Positions 26,036-34,581 of a DNA stretch of 64,000 nucleotides are shown piece by piece (the stretch's first letter is position 1; each line of letters starts with the position of its first letter). The translations under genes were made by a program, and so were the position numbers. A model generated the notes under the pieces. The model was not told where the DNA came from and searched no databases. It worked only from the letters and a program-made list of their open reading frames with translations. This stretch comes from Gymnodinialimonas sp. 202GB13-11 (lineage in GTDB: Bacteria > Pseudomonadota > Alphaproteobacteria > Rhodobacterales > Rhodobacteraceae). Location of the stretch: positions 1,984,001 to 2,048,000 of the forward strand of contig NZ_JBFRBH010000001.1 in NCBI RefSeq assembly GCF_040932485.1, in the 5' to 3' direction.

Positions 26036-27016
26036 TTACCAGCCGCGCACTTCCAAACGGGTGGAGCAGGTGCTGGGATAGTACCCACCGATCCAGATAT
26101 CGACACGACCGTTGAGGTCCGCCGTATCCGTCAGACGCAAGCGCGACCGCGTGTGCGACGGATAGTTGTAGTCGTCGTTGAAGTGGAACGTTCCCGACGC
26201 GTCGCGGATCAACAGCGTCGTGTCACAGCTTGTGGCTTCCACGAGGAACTGCACCGTATCGAACTGGGTCATGTCGCTCAGGTACATGGTGAAGGTCGGG
26301 TTTGCGTCAAAGAAACCACGTGCATACGGCATGCCGCCACCACAGGTCCGCAAATCGGTGAATCCGCTATGCGTGATCGTGTGGTCATACGAATTGCCGA
26401 AGTCCGAGCCATCCGACACCAGCGGCGAGCCGTCGTAGAAATTGTTCGGGCACCCCGCCACAGCCGGGCTGGCCGTCGGTGGGAACGGATCGTTATTACC
26501 GCCCGCATTCGGGTCATTCGGGTCGTTGGGATCAGGATCGGGATCCGGGTTTGGATCGGGATCGGGATCAGGATCGGGGTTTGGATCGGGATCAGGGTCC
26601 GGGTCGGGATTGGTGCCACCGCCGGTTGTCCCGCCGCCGGTCGTCCCACCACCGGTCGTGCCACCGCCGGTCGTGCCGCCGCCCGTGGTGCCGCCACCGG
26701 TCGTCCCACCGCCAGTGGTGCCACCACCGGTCGTTCCGCCGCCGGTGCTGCCGCCACCCGTGTTTCCAGTGCCGCACGTATCGGCGCCGTTGCACTGATC
26801 GCCAGCTTCCGTGTCGGGCAGAACGGCCAGGTCCGCATCCCAGGCGGTCTCAAACATGCCACCCTGCATCTCACCGCGGATCACCGCGGAATGCTCTGAC
26901 AAATCTGCATTTGTCGTATCGGCCATCCAAACGCCGACCCCCACAAGTGCGGCCATCACGACGACATAGTCGATCGTGACGACACCTTTGTCTTTTGTCC
27001 AAAACGGGTGGAACAC
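26036..27016 (-). CDS. Flp-pilin-like surface protein with repeat linkers and C-terminal four-Cys domain
   Basis: About 326 residues. The start is a GTG at 27016 because GGAGG lies six bases upstream; the longer ATG frame is unsupported. Near the N-terminus, KG-VVTIDY plus a hydrophobic helix (to about residue 35) matches a Flp prepilin cleavage site, with Asp in place of the usual Glu5 before Tyr6. About ten Gly-Gly-Gly-Thr units follow (26610-26765), then a Asp-Pro/Asn-Pro repeat (26520-26610), then a four-Cys PPC-like domain (26039-26452; CPNNF, DLRTC, SCDTTLLI, TCSTRLEV). It probably is displayed outside the cell. Function unknown; it may be a minor pilin-like adhesin or sensor partner. 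Confidence 0.7.
   Translation of the reverse strand: MFHPFWTKDKGVVTIDYVVVMAALVGVGVWMADTTNADLSEHSAVIRGEMQGGMFETAWDADLAVLPDTEAGDQCNGADTCGTGNTGGGSTGGGTTGGGTTGGGTTGGGTTGGGTTGGGTTGGGTTGGGTTGGGTNPDPDPDPDPNPDPDPDPDPNPDPDPDPNDPNDPNAGGNNDPFPPTASPAVAGCPNNFYDGSPLVSDGSDFGNSYDHTITHSGFTDLRTCGGGMPYARGFFDANPTFTMYLSDMTQFDTVQFLVEATSCDTTLLIRDASGTFHFNDDYNYPSHTRSRLRLTDTADLNGRVDIWIGGYYPSTCSTRLEVRGW
26520..26765. repeat. Tandem repeats encoding Gly-Thr and Asp-Pro linkers
   Basis: About ten imperfect 15-bp units coding TGGG-x repeats lie beside a run of 6-bp-based units coding Asp-Pro/Asn-Pro. Such repeats are prone to length change by slippage. Confidence 0.9.
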
Positions 27017-27341
27017 CTGTGGCCTCCAATCCAATCTACCAAAGCCGCAACACGCGGCCAAAATACGCTCTTCCGCCCGCATGGACGGAATTCTCCGACG
27101 CTTTTGTCTCAAGACATCGTGGTCGAAATGGGGCGAAAGGCGGCAATCATGTAGACAGTTCGTTGCCGGACCGGCATCAATCGCGACGCCAGGTCGAGGG
27201 GTGGACACGGGCCACGCACGCGCCTATACGCGCGCATCGCTTCGTCGTGCATTTTTGAACGGCGTGATCCCTCGTGGCCGGGGGCGAAGCGAAAATCGCC
27301 CGGCCTTTGAAATGCGCCCTGAAAACTGAACTGGAGTTCCC
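27017..27341. promoter_or_regulatory. Divergent region and rpsF leader (325 bp)
   Basis: No gene supported. It holds promoters for the minus-strand Flp-like gene and for rpsF. A stable hairpin (27276-27287 with 27296-27305; GGCCGGGGGCGA paired with TCGCCCGGCC, one bulge) lies 36 bp before rpsF. It could be an S6:S18-type autoregulatory leader or an attenuator. Confidence 0.5.
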
Positions 27342-27695
27342 ATGCCTCTCTACGAGCATGTGATGATTGCGCGTCAGGACCTGTCCAACGCGCAGGCCGA
27401 AGCCCTCAACGAGCATTTCGGCACTGTCCTCAAAGACAATGGCGGCAACGTGGTCGACACCGAATATTGGGGTGTGAAGACCATGGCCTACAAGATCAAC
27501 AAGAACCGCAAGGGTCACTATTCCTACATCCGCACCGACGCACCGTCGGAAGCGGTACAGGAAATGGAACGCCTGATGCGCCTGCATGACGACGTGATGC
27601 GCGTCCTGACCGTCAAGGTCGACGCCCACGAAGAGGGCCCCTCGGTCCAGATGCAGAAACGTGACGAACGCGACGGCCGTCGCGAGCGCCGCTGA
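27342..27695 (+). CDS. rpsF: 30S ribosomal protein S6
   Basis: A 117-residue small-subunit protein pairing with S18 on 16S rRNA. It opens MPLYEHVMIARQDLS and contains YWGVKTMAYKINKNRKGHY, standard for S6. The lysine/arginine-rich tail is alphaproteobacterial. First gene of rpsF-rpsR-rplI, 20 bp before rpsR. Confidence 0.98.
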   Translation: MPLYEHVMIARQDLSNAQAEALNEHFGTVLKDNGGNVVDTEYWGVKTMAYKINKNRKGHYSYIRTDAPSEAVQEMERLMRLHDDVMRVLTVKVDAHEEGPSVQMQKRDERDGRRERR

Positions 27696-27715
27696 TTCTT
27701 TGAAAGGATAAAGAC

Positions 27716-27943
27716 ATGGCCGCAAAACCATTCTTCCGCCGCCGCAAGACCGACCCGTTCGAGGGCGAGAATGCGCCGAAGATCGACTACAAGGACACGC
27801 GCCTGCTTCAGCGTTACATCTCTGAGCGTGGCAAGATCGTCCCTTCCCGTATCACCGCAGTCGGTGCCAAGAACCAGCGCAAGCTCGCCAAGGCGATCAA
27901 GCGTGCCCGGTTCCTCGCCCTCCTGCCCTATGCCGTTAAGTAA
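27716..27943 (+). CDS. rpsR: 30S ribosomal protein S18
   Basis: A 75-residue S18 with the conserved [16 protein letters not shown] and [17 protein letters not shown] core. It binds S6 on the platform of the small subunit. A good ribosome-binding site (GAAAGGA) lies upstream, and rplI follows 12 bp later. Confidence 0.98.
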   Translation: MAAKPFFRRRKTDPFEGENAPKIDYKDTRLLQRYISERGKIVPSRITAVGAKNQRKLAKAIKRARFLALLPYAVK

Positions 27944-27955
27944 GGAGACGAACTG

Positions 27956-28600
27956 ATGGACGTTATCCTGCTGGAACGTGTGGCCAAGCTGGGTCAGATG
28001 GGCGAAGTGGTCTCCGTCAAGGAAGGCTACGCGCGCAACTACCTCTTGCCGCAGAAAAAGGCGCTCCGCGCCAACGAGGCGAACCTTGCCACGTTCGAAA
28101 ACCAGAAGGCGCAGCTTGAGGCGCGCAACCTGGAAACCAAGAAAGAAGCCGACGCGCTTGGTGAAAAGCTCGATGGACAGCAGTTCATCGTGATCCGCTC
28201 GGCGTCTGACGCCGGCTCGCTCTATGGCTCCGTCACCACCCGTGACGCGGCCGATGCAGCGACCGAGGAAGGCTTCTCCGTTGATCGCAAGCAGGTCGTT
28301 CTGACCGCACCGATCAAGGATCTGGGCCTGCACGACGTCGTCGTTAAGCTGCACCCCGAAGTTGAGGTGACCATCCAACTCAACGTCGCCCGCTCGCCAG
28401 AAGAGGCCGAGCTTCAGGCATCGGGCAAGTCGATCCAGGAACTGGCGGCCGAGGAAGAGGCACAAGCCGAATTCGAGATCGCGGAACTGTTCGACGATAT
28501 CGGCGCGGCACAACTCGACGAGTTGGAAGGTGGCGACGACGCCCCTGCGGCCGAAGAGACCTCCGAAGAGGCACCAGCCGAGGACAGCGAAGAGGACTAA
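27956..28600 (+). CDS. rplI: 50S ribosomal protein L9
   Basis: A 214-residue L9. The N-terminal RNA-binding domain [17 protein letters not shown] and [15 protein letters not shown] are standard. It is longer than the 149-residue E. coli protein because of an acidic Glu/Ala-rich C-terminal tail (about 165-214), common in this order. It ends at a clear terminator. Confidence 0.98.
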   Translation: MDVILLERVAKLGQMGEVVSVKEGYARNYLLPQKKALRANEANLATFENQKAQLEARNLETKKEADALGEKLDGQQFIVIRSASDAGSLYGSVTTRDAADAATEEGFSVDRKQVVLTAPIKDLGLHDVVVKLHPEVEVTIQLNVARSPEEAELQASGKSIQELAAEEEAQAEFEIAELFDDIGAAQLDELEGGDDAPAAEETSEEAPAEDSEED

Positions 28601-28623
28601 GCCCCTCTCCCAAAGAATTGATC

Positions 28624-28655
28624 AAGGCCGCTCCACGCCGGGGCGGCCTTTTTCG
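28624..28655 (+). terminator. Terminator of rpsF-rpsR-rplI
   Basis: AAGGCCGC pairs with GCGGCCTT around a 13-base loop, followed by TTTTTC, 23 bp after the rplI stop. Confidence 0.85.
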
Positions 28656-28757
28656 TTGGCGGATTACAGCTGCGAGGACGACCGCAGGTCGGAGGAGGGG
28701 CTGAACCGCCGCGGCACGCGCCTATATCACGAATAGCCCATAACTCAAGAGGCCCCC

Positions 28758-29951
28758 ATGCTCCGCGCCCTGCCCTTTCTTCTGCTCGCCACGCCCCTCG
28801 CCGCCCAGACGCCCGTGGATGACGGCACCCCCAACTTGCCCGACACGGTGCCCGCCTTCCCCGAGCAAACCAATGCGCCCGAAGTCCTGTCGGGTGTCAC
28901 CTTCGCGGAAGAGGTCATCGTCGGCGCACTCGCGCGTCCATGGGCCGTGGCCGTGCTGCCAGAGGGCGCGGGTTACATCGTGACCGAACGCGGCGGCACG
29001 CTGCGCCACATCTCCCGCGACGGGACCATGGGGCCGGAGATCAGCGGGGTTCCGTCTGTCAGAGCGATGCAGCAGGGCGGGTTGCTGGATGTGGCTCTAT
29101 CTCCGAACTTCGCAGAGAACCGTGAACTCTACCTCACCTATTCTGCCCGCGATGGGCTTGCAGGGTCAGCCACCGCCGTGGCGCGCGCCCAGTTTTCAGA
29201 GGACCACACCGAGCTTGAGGACGTCACGGAGCTTTGGCGCCAGACGCCGGCATCCGTGGTCCCTGCCCATTTCGGCAGCCGCGTGATCGTCGCGCCGTTC
29301 GGCTCTCTGTTTGTGACGACCGGGGATCGCTTCACGCCCGAAAATCGGCAGCTTGCACAAGATCCGGTCGATGCGAGCTATGGTGTCACGATCCTCATTG
29401 ATACCGAAGGCGAATCCTCTCCGGTTCCAATCATCGAAGGCGCGCGGCCAGAGATTCTCACCTACGGCCATCGCAACATCCAAGGTGCGGCCGTGCAACC
29501 AGAGACCAATATCATCTGGACCCTGGAACACGGGCCAGCCGGTGGGGATGAGTTGAACATCATCCGGCCCGGCGCAAATTACGGCTGGCCGCAGGTGAGC
29601 TATGGCGTGAATTACAACGGCTCGGATGTGGGCACGGGCGAGCAGACCCATGCGCCCGATTATGAGGAGCCGCGCTACTACTGGGACCCGTCCATCGCGC
29701 CGTCGGACCTGATCTTCTACGAGGGCGAGATGTTCCCTGATTGGCAGGGCGATATTTTGCTGGGTGCCTTGGCAGGTCGTGCGCTGGTGCGGCTGGATAT
29801 GGAGGGTGATACGGTCATCGGCGAGGAGCGTGTCTGGACGGGTGAGCGGGTGCGAGATGTGGCCATAGATGCGGACGGGGCCATCCTGATCGTGATCGAC
29901 GATGATCCGGGCAGCCTGATCCGGCTGACCCCGTCGCAAGACCCGGAATAG
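28758..29951 (+). CDS. PQQ-dependent aldose sugar dehydrogenase family protein
   Basis: A 397-residue periplasmic beta-propeller of the soluble glucose/sorbosone dehydrogenase family. It has a signal peptide (1-16, cut near PLAAQ), then the blade motifs LARPWAVAVLPEGAG, ERGGTLRHI, GGLLDVALSP, YGHRNIQG, EHGPAGGDELN and YGWPQVSYGVNY. The conserved substrate His of soluble glucose dehydrogenase is expected where PAHFGSR occurs here. It oxidises sugars with PQQ and passes electrons to the respiratory chain in known members; the substrate is unknown. It is transcribed alone. Confidence 0.88.
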   Translation: MLRALPFLLLATPLAAQTPVDDGTPNLPDTVPAFPEQTNAPEVLSGVTFAEEVIVGALARPWAVAVLPEGAGYIVTERGGTLRHISRDGTMGPEISGVPSVRAMQQGGLLDVALSPNFAENRELYLTYSARDGLAGSATAVARAQFSEDHTELEDVTELWRQTPASVVPAHFGSRVIVAPFGSLFVTTGDRFTPENRQLAQDPVDASYGVTILIDTEGESSPVPIIEGARPEILTYGHRNIQGAAVQPETNIIWTLEHGPAGGDELNIIRPGANYGWPQVSYGVNYNGSDVGTGEQTHAPDYEEPRYYWDPSIAPSDLIFYEGEMFPDWQGDILLGALAGRALVRLDMEGDTVIGEERVWTGERVRDVAIDADGAILIVIDDDPGSLIRLTPSQDPE

Positions 29952-30046
29952 GGGACGGTTGCACGCGCGCAACCCGTACCTAAAACATTGCTTTGAAAAG
30001 AGTCCTGGGGATTTTTAACCCAATTTTAAGGAATTGAGCGCGCATT

Positions 30047-30679
30047 TCAGCCCGACGCAGACCGCCCCGCCCGCAAGGCGACCAACCCCGCGACGCCGAG
30101 ACATGCCGCGCCGATCCGGTTGATCAGGCGCAGCACAAACGGTCCGCGCAGATACTCCCGCAGGCTGCTGGCCAGCACCAGCCAACCTAACCCGTTGAGC
30201 GCCGCAACCACCGTAAAAGTCGCCGTTAGCACGGCGAATTGCACCAACACATCGCCGCTTGGGTCCACAAATTGCGGCACGAAGGCCATGTAGAAGACCG
30301 GCCCCTTTGGGTTCAGTGCCGAGATCAGCGTCGATTGCCGGAAGAGCGCGCCAAGCGGGCGTTTAGGTGCGTCATCATCGGTGCGGATCGCCTCAACCGG
30401 GGCTGTCCAAAGCCGATACGCGAGCCACAGAAGGTAGAGCGCGCCGACAACCTTCATCGCCGTGAAGAGCCCCACAGAGGCCGCCAGAATGGCCCCTGCC
30501 CCGGCAAGTGACACAGACATCGCCAGAAGTGCACCGAGCGCCTGCCCCGGCACAGTCGCAAGGCCCGAGCGGAGGCCGTCACGAATGCCGTAGGTGACGG
30601 TCAGCACAATATTCGGACCGGGGATGACAACGACGATGGCGCTTGCCACGACGAAGGCCAGCCAGGTTTCTGTGGTCAT
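30047..30679 (-). CDS. LysE/RhtB family exporter
   Basis: A 210-residue inner-membrane protein with about six helices. The N-terminal PGPNIVLTVTYGIRDGLRSG and SALNPKGPVFYMAFVPQFV are LysE/RhtB signatures, indicating amino-acid or related metabolite efflux. The start at 30679 has AGAGGGG upstream. It follows the DUF3817 and HemJ-like genes on the same strand after a 112-bp gap, so co-transcription is uncertain. Confidence 0.88.
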   Translation of the reverse strand: MTTETWLAFVVASAIVVVIPGPNIVLTVTYGIRDGLRSGLATVPGQALGALLAMSVSLAGAGAILAASVGLFTAMKVVGALYLLWLAYRLWTAPVEAIRTDDDAPKRPLGALFRQSTLISALNPKGPVFYMAFVPQFVDPSGDVLVQFAVLTATFTVVAALNGLGWLVLASSLREYLRGPFVLRLINRIGAACLGVAGLVALRAGRSASG

Positions 30680-30791
30680 GGATGTATCCCCTCTTTCGAC
30701 AAAGAGGATCACCAACCATCGAAAAAGGAAAGAGACGAACTGGATAGCTTGCAGTCGCGTCCCCTTAATCCGCGATAAGTCACCGGCCCCG

Positions 30792-31187
30792 CTAGGGTTT
30801 CAGGACCACTAGAAGAATAATGAGGCCCAACAAAACAAAGCCAACGGGCAGGAACACATCGCGGCTCGATGCCCCCTCCTCCCAGCCGTCCCAGATGGTA
30901 CGGCGCAGCTTTCCAACCAAAGCGCCATGCAGGCCGGACAGGGCAAGGACCAACAGTATCTTCAAGCCCAACCAGATCGACGTGAACCAGCCGCCTTGAA
31001 TGCCAAGGAGGATGCCGAAGAGAAGCGCGAGGATCATCGCCGGGGTCGTCACGGCGCGGTCATAGGCCTTAAGCGGTTTCAGGTGCAGCAAAGTCGGATG
31101 GCGAAGTGCGAAGGCGACGGCCACCATGCCGCCGATCCAAACAAACAGCGAAATCAGATGGGCGGCTTTTGTCAGGTCGTAGAGCAT
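30792..31187 (-). CDS. HemJ/CopD-like integral membrane protein
   Basis: A 131-residue protein with four predicted helices. His10 in AAHLISLFVWIGGM and a second His in GLHGALVGKLRR resemble the haem-ligand and conserved Arg/Lys layout of HemJ (protoporphyrinogen oxidase) and CopD relatives. It is slightly short for HemJ, so the exact reaction is open. Its start overlaps the DUF3817 stop by one base, and a TetR regulator is divergent to the pair. Confidence 0.65.
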   Translation of the reverse strand: MLYDLTKAAHLISLFVWIGGMVAVAFALRHPTLLHLKPLKAYDRAVTTPAMILALLFGILLGIQGGWFTSIWLGLKILLVLALSGLHGALVGKLRRTIWDGWEEGASSRDVFLPVGFVLLGLIILLVVLKP

Positions 31188-31471
31188 CAGATCTCTCCCA
31201 TCTGCTGGCGCAACCAGCGCTCATTCACGAAGCCGCCGAAGGGGATGAATGCGCCCACAAGTAGACGCAACGCCCCCAGCCAATTGATCAGTCCCTCGGC
31301 CCATGAGCGGATCACGAACCACAGGAACACCATGAAGGCGAGGCCATGGATCGGCCCCATGACCGAAACGGCCTGTGGAATTTCCGCAGTGTATTTCAAA
31401 GGCATGGCGACGCAAAACAACGCAAGAAGGGTCAATGCCTCGAAGATCGCGGCGCGCATCAGGCCAACCAT
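31187..31471 (-). CDS. DUF3817 small membrane protein
   Basis: A 94-residue three-helix protein with the family-like arrangement ALTLLALFCVAMPLKY and GPIHGLAFMVFLW, and a terminal basic stretch NERWLR. GGAGAG lies before the start. Translationally coupled to the HemJ-like gene. DUF3817 proteins have no established function; a link with haem or membrane biogenesis follows only from the neighbour. Confidence 0.82.
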   Translation of the reverse strand: MVGLMRAAIFEALTLLALFCVAMPLKYTAEIPQAVSVMGPIHGLAFMVFLWFVIRSWAEGLINWLGALRLLVGAFIPFGGFVNERWLRQQMGEI

Positions 31472-31487
31472 TTAATCTCTCCGACAA

Positions 31488-31543
31488 AAGTAAACACTCG
31501 TTTTCTTTACGTCGTACTTTTGGCGGTGTAAACACTTGTCCAC
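31488..31543. promoter_or_regulatory. Paired operator-like repeats between DUF3817 gene and TetR gene
   Basis: Two similar 15-mers, GTAAACACTCGTTTT at 31490-31504 and GTAAACACTTGTCCA at 31528-31542, lie in the 72-bp divergent gap, one partly palindromic with GTAAA...TTTAC ends. These are candidate binding sites for the adjacent TetR regulator. Confidence 0.5.
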
Positions 31544-32161
31544 ATGACAGTCGCAGAAAAACCCAGACGCAATGTGAAAGACCGCGCCGCGACCGAGGCG
31601 CGCATTCTTTCAGCTGCGCGCGCAGTCTTTTCAGAACGCGGCTATGACGCTGCGGGTCTGCGAGAAATTGCGGAAGTGGCGGAGGCCAATTTGTCGCTGA
31701 TCAGCCGCTATTTTGGCGGCAAGGAAGGCCTACTGACCGCGCTGACTGATGCGTTCGTGACAGCACGCCGCGAAGGAGATCTTGGCTATCCTCCGCAGGA
31801 CAGCTTGGAAAACGAAATCTATCGCTACTTGCATGCAAAGCTGCAGGACGACCTGAAGGATGAGGACATCATCCGCCTAATCATCAGCCGCGCGGCGATT
31901 GACTCCACTTTTCGAGCGGGCGGCGCGGTGCACATGGATGGCAAGGCCGACCAGAATTTCAGGGATCGGGTGCGGCACCTTCAGGACAGTGGCCACGTAT
32001 CAAGTGGTGTGGACATAGACCTGCTTTTCGCCGCCGTGATGAACATGTCATTCTCGGTGAACTTCTTTGGAACGATGATCGCAAACCGGCCGCCGGACGA
32101 GACGGACCGACTGTTCAAAAGTGTAGCGCGGGCCCTGTCACAGGGTCCGTCCTTCGAGTAA
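31544..32161 (+). CDS. TetR/AcrR family regulator
   Basis: A 205-residue one-domain repressor. The N-terminal helix-turn-helix is clear (ARAVFSERGYDAAGLREIAE, then ANLSLISRYFGGKEGL). The C-terminal ligand domain is all-helical without a family signature that names a ligand. It is divergent from the DUF3817/HemJ-like genes with repeats in the shared gap, which suggests it controls itself and them. Confidence 0.9.
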   Translation: MTVAEKPRRNVKDRAATEARILSAARAVFSERGYDAAGLREIAEVAEANLSLISRYFGGKEGLLTALTDAFVTARREGDLGYPPQDSLENEIYRYLHAKLQDDLKDEDIIRLIISRAAIDSTFRAGGAVHMDGKADQNFRDRVRHLQDSGHVSSGVDIDLLFAAVMNMSFSVNFFGTMIANRPPDETDRLFKSVARALSQGPSFE

Positions 32162-32163
32162 CC

Positions 32164-32203
32164 GCAAACGCAAAACGGCCCACCAATTGGCGGGCCGTTG
32201 CGT
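32164..32203. terminator. Terminator between tetR and the single-domain secreted protein
   Basis: AACGGCCC pairs with GGGCCGTT around a 10-base loop. On the minus strand TTTTG follows, so it suits the minus-strand gene best, but it lies between two converging genes. Confidence 0.75.
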
Positions 32204-32226
32204 TCAGACTGTAAGGTCTTGAAAAC

Positions 32227-32682
32227 TTACCAGGTTTCCATCTGCAGCGTCGCGCCGCAGGTGCTGGTGCCGTAGGTGCCGACCCAGATGTCATAGACGC
32301 CGGACTGCGGGCTGTAGAGGTTGATGGCAGGGTTCAGGTTGCCGTAGCTGTCATCGTCGAAGTACCAGTTGCCGGTTGCGTCGTTGACCAGCAGAACCGT
32401 GTCGCACGAGCCGATGGCGCGGATCTCAAGACGGTTATAGGCGTGCAGGCCGTCGATCTGGAATTCGAAGTCCGGGCGCGAAATGACGTAGCCCGAGTGG
32501 TTCCAGCCACAGTTGCGCAGAGACTGCGAACCGCCAGCAACAACCGAATAGCTGTTCGGGGTCCAGAGGTCCTGGCCGGTGGTGTAGCCGGTCTGGACGC
32601 CCTGGTTCTGCCATGCGGGGCAGGCTGCGGCGATACCAGCGGTGGCGAGAAGGACTGCAGTGGCGGCAAGAAGCTTTTTCAT
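32227..32682 (-). CDS. Secreted single four-Cys PPC-like domain protein
   Basis: A 151-residue exported protein: signal peptide MKKLLAATAVLLATAGIAAA, then one complete four-Cys domain. Conserved features are CPAW at the start, SLRNC, SCDTVLLVND with the acidic GNWYFDDDSYGNL strand, GVYDIWVGTY and a closing ATLQMETW. The alternating strands and the acidic Asp-rich loop recall PPC (pre-peptidase C-terminal) beta-sandwiches. No enzyme motif is seen. The same domain occurs in the kinases and the Flp-like protein of this window. Its abundance and partner are unknown. Confidence 0.75.
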   Translation of the reverse strand: MKKLLAATAVLLATAGIAAACPAWQNQGVQTGYTTGQDLWTPNSYSVVAGGSQSLRNCGWNHSGYVISRPDFEFQIDGLHAYNRLEIRAIGSCDTVLLVNDATGNWYFDDDSYGNLNPAINLYSPQSGVYDIWVGTYGTSTCGATLQMETW

Positions 32683-32789
32683 CGTGTGTTACTCCGGGTG
32701 TTCTTTTTCTTCGTAGAAGGGGAAAAGTGTTTTGGTCCAAGTATTTGAGGGCGATGGTGCCCCCGGTGAAGGGTAGGGACACTATCCAT

Positions 32790-32835
32790 TTTTGGCGGAG
32801 AGGGCGAAAGTCGGGAAACCCTTACCCTCTCCGGG
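32790..32835 (-). terminator. Terminator of the three-domain secreted protein
   Basis: On the minus strand GGAGAGGG pairs with CCCTCTCC around a 20-base loop, shortly after the stop codon, followed by an imperfect A/T-rich run. Confidence 0.55.
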
Positions 32836-32847
32836 TGAGACGCTGGA

Positions 32848-34350
32848 TCAGAAGTTCCAGGTCTCCATCTCGATCTCGGCTTCGCAGGCGATTTCCGCGC
32901 CAAATGTGCCGACCCAGACATCCACGCGACCGTTGAGGGCGGCGGTGTCGGTGAGGTTCAGTTCCGGCTGCAGGTTGCCACCGGAATCGTCGTCGAAGTG
33001 CCAGTTGCCCTGGGCGTCGTTGACGAGAAGCGTGGTGTCGCAATCGCTGCTGACTTCGATCTCAAGACGGCCATAGGTCTCCATTCCCGCCAGCTGGAAG
33101 CTGTAATGGGGCTGCGCGTTGATCACGCCGGCACCGGGCAGGCCCGAGCAGGAGGTCAGCGCGGTCACACCACCCGCTTGCACGGTGTAGCGGTCGGGGC
33201 TGTAGAGCTCCTGACCATCAGAGACGACCGGGATGCCTTCCAGCGAAGTCGTCGGGCAACCGCCGGTCTGCGTGGGCGCAGGGGCCGGTGCGGGTGCTGG
33301 AGCGGGCGCCGGGGCCGGAGCCGGTGCTGGAGCAGGTGCTGGCGCAGGGGCCGGAGCAGGCGTCGGCACAGGCGTTGGGGCCGGGGTTGGCACAGGCTGC
33401 GGGACGGGCTGCGGGATCGGCTGCGGCGCAGGTTGCACAACCGGGATCGCCTGAAGTGTGAACGTACCCGGGCAGGACTGGCCGCTGAAGGTGCCGACCC
33501 AGACGTCGATACGACCGTTAAGCGCCGATTGCTCGGTGATCGTCAGTTCCGGCTGCAGGTTCCCCTGCCCGTCATCGTTGTAATACCATGTGGTGTCCGC
33601 ACCGTTCACCAGCAGCGTGGAATCGCATTCCGCATTGGCGCGAAGGGTCAGGTTGTGGCCCTGCATCTCGGACAATGTGATCGAGAATTGCGGCACCTGG
33701 CTGGCCGTACCGCCGCCATCGACACCGGCGCAGGAGCCGACGCTAACGCCACCAGTGGCCTGTGCGATATAGCTGAGCGGCTGCAACAGCTGGTTAGCGC
33801 TGAATGCCAGCGCGGGGCCAGGAACTTCCCAAGTCGGGCAGGCATTGGCTGGTTGCGGCACGGGCTGAGGCACGGGTTGCGGAGCAACGGTACCACCGGT
33901 GGCTTGAACCGTCAGCGTGGCGGGGCAGCCGCCGCCGGAGAATGTGCCGATCCAGACATCGACCCGGCCATCGGCAGAGGCGGAGGGCAGACGCAGACCG
34001 GGCTGAAGACCATTGCTGTCATCGTTGAAGAACCACTGACCCGATGCATCATTCACGAGCATCGCGGGGTCACAGCTGGAGTTCACGAAAAGATCGAGCT
34101 CACGTCCGGCCATATTGGTCAATTGCAGCGTGATGTCCGGGGCAGACCGGAACTGGCCATAGCCAAGGTTGCTCAACCCACACTGCGCAAGCGTAAATTC
34201 ACCGCCCGCGTTGACGTTGAAATTCAAACCATTCGCGATCTGCGAGCTATCGTAATTATAGCTGCTCGTGGCCAATTGGTAGTTTGGGCAGGCCATAGCG
34301 GCACCCCCCATGGCAATCATAGCAATCGCGCTTGCTGTCATAAGACGCAT
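32848..34350 (-). CDS. Secreted protein with three four-Cys PPC-like domains
   Basis: A 500-residue exported protein: signal peptide (1-20), domain 1 about 21-152, a Pro-Gln linker, domain 2 about 171-303, a long Pro-Ala linker (about 305-360), domain 3 about 363-500. Each copy has four Cys at matching places and the CD-x-x-LLVN, FxDD/DDD and DVWVGTF motifs; copy 1 has PAMLVN in place of the TLLVN. Domain 3 is most like the domain of the single-domain neighbour and ends METWNF. The elastic linkers suggest a beads-on-string surface or periplasmic protein. Not recognised by name. Confidence 0.75.
   Translation of the reverse strand: MRLMTASAIAMIAMGGAAMACPNYQLATSSYNYDSSQIANGLNFNVNAGGEFTLAQCGLSNLGYGQFRSAPDITLQLTNMAGRELDLFVNSSCDPAMLVNDASGQWFFNDDSNGLQPGLRLPSASADGRVDVWIGTFSGGGCPATLTVQATGGTVAPQPVPQPVPQPANACPTWEVPGPALAFSANQLLQPLSYIAQATGGVSVGSCAGVDGGGTASQVPQFSITLSEMQGHNLTLRANAECDSTLLVNGADTTWYYNDDGQGNLQPELTITEQSALNGRIDVWVGTFSGQSCPGTFTLQAIPVVQPAPQPIPQPVPQPVPTPAPTPVPTPAPAPAPAPAPAPAPAPAPAPAPAPAPAPTQTGGCPTTSLEGIPVVSDGQELYSPDRYTVQAGGVTALTSCSGLPGAGVINAQPHYSFQLAGMETYGRLEIEVSSDCDTTLLVNDAQGNWHFDDDSGGNLQPELNLTDTAALNGRVDVWVGTFGAEIACEAEIEMETWNF
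33255..33440. repeat. Pro-Ala coding repeat linking domains 2 and 3
   Basis: A run of imperfect 6-bp units (GCCGGT/GCAGGG and similar on the plus strand) codes an Ala-Pro dipeptide repeat preceded by Gln-Pro-rich units. The array is likely to vary in length between strains. Confidence 0.8.
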
Positions 34351-34535
34351 GTTGGAATTATCCTTCCTGTAGTTGGGGGCCGTTGAAGGGCAATCGACCC
34401 GCCGAAAATAGACGTGTGCCGGGTCAGGTTATGGGATGAAATTCCTCCGCCAAACTGCGGAAACCCTGACCTTCGCTTTGCAACCCAAAGGTTAGCGGGC
34501 CTCTGGGCGTTCACCAAAAGCTTTTTTTCCAAATG

Positions 34536-34576
34536 ATAAAAAACCTGCCAAGCCCGTGGCTTAGGGCCCGGCAGGA
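34536..34576 (-). terminator. Terminator of the 166-residue secreted protein gene
   Basis: On the minus strand CCTGCC-GGGCC pairs with GGGCTTGGCAGG and is followed by TTTTTTATC, five bases after the stop. Confidence 0.88.
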
Positions 34577-34581
34577 ATGGG

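Noticed and set aside
26520-26765. Possible CRISPR-like repeat array
   Set aside because: The repeats are in frame, 6 or 15 bp long without unique spacers, and code Gly-Thr and Asp-Pro linkers.
32227-34350. Secreted four-Cys proteins as serine proteases
   Set aside because: PPC-like domains often accompany peptidases, but no catalytic triad or protease domain is present in these proteins.
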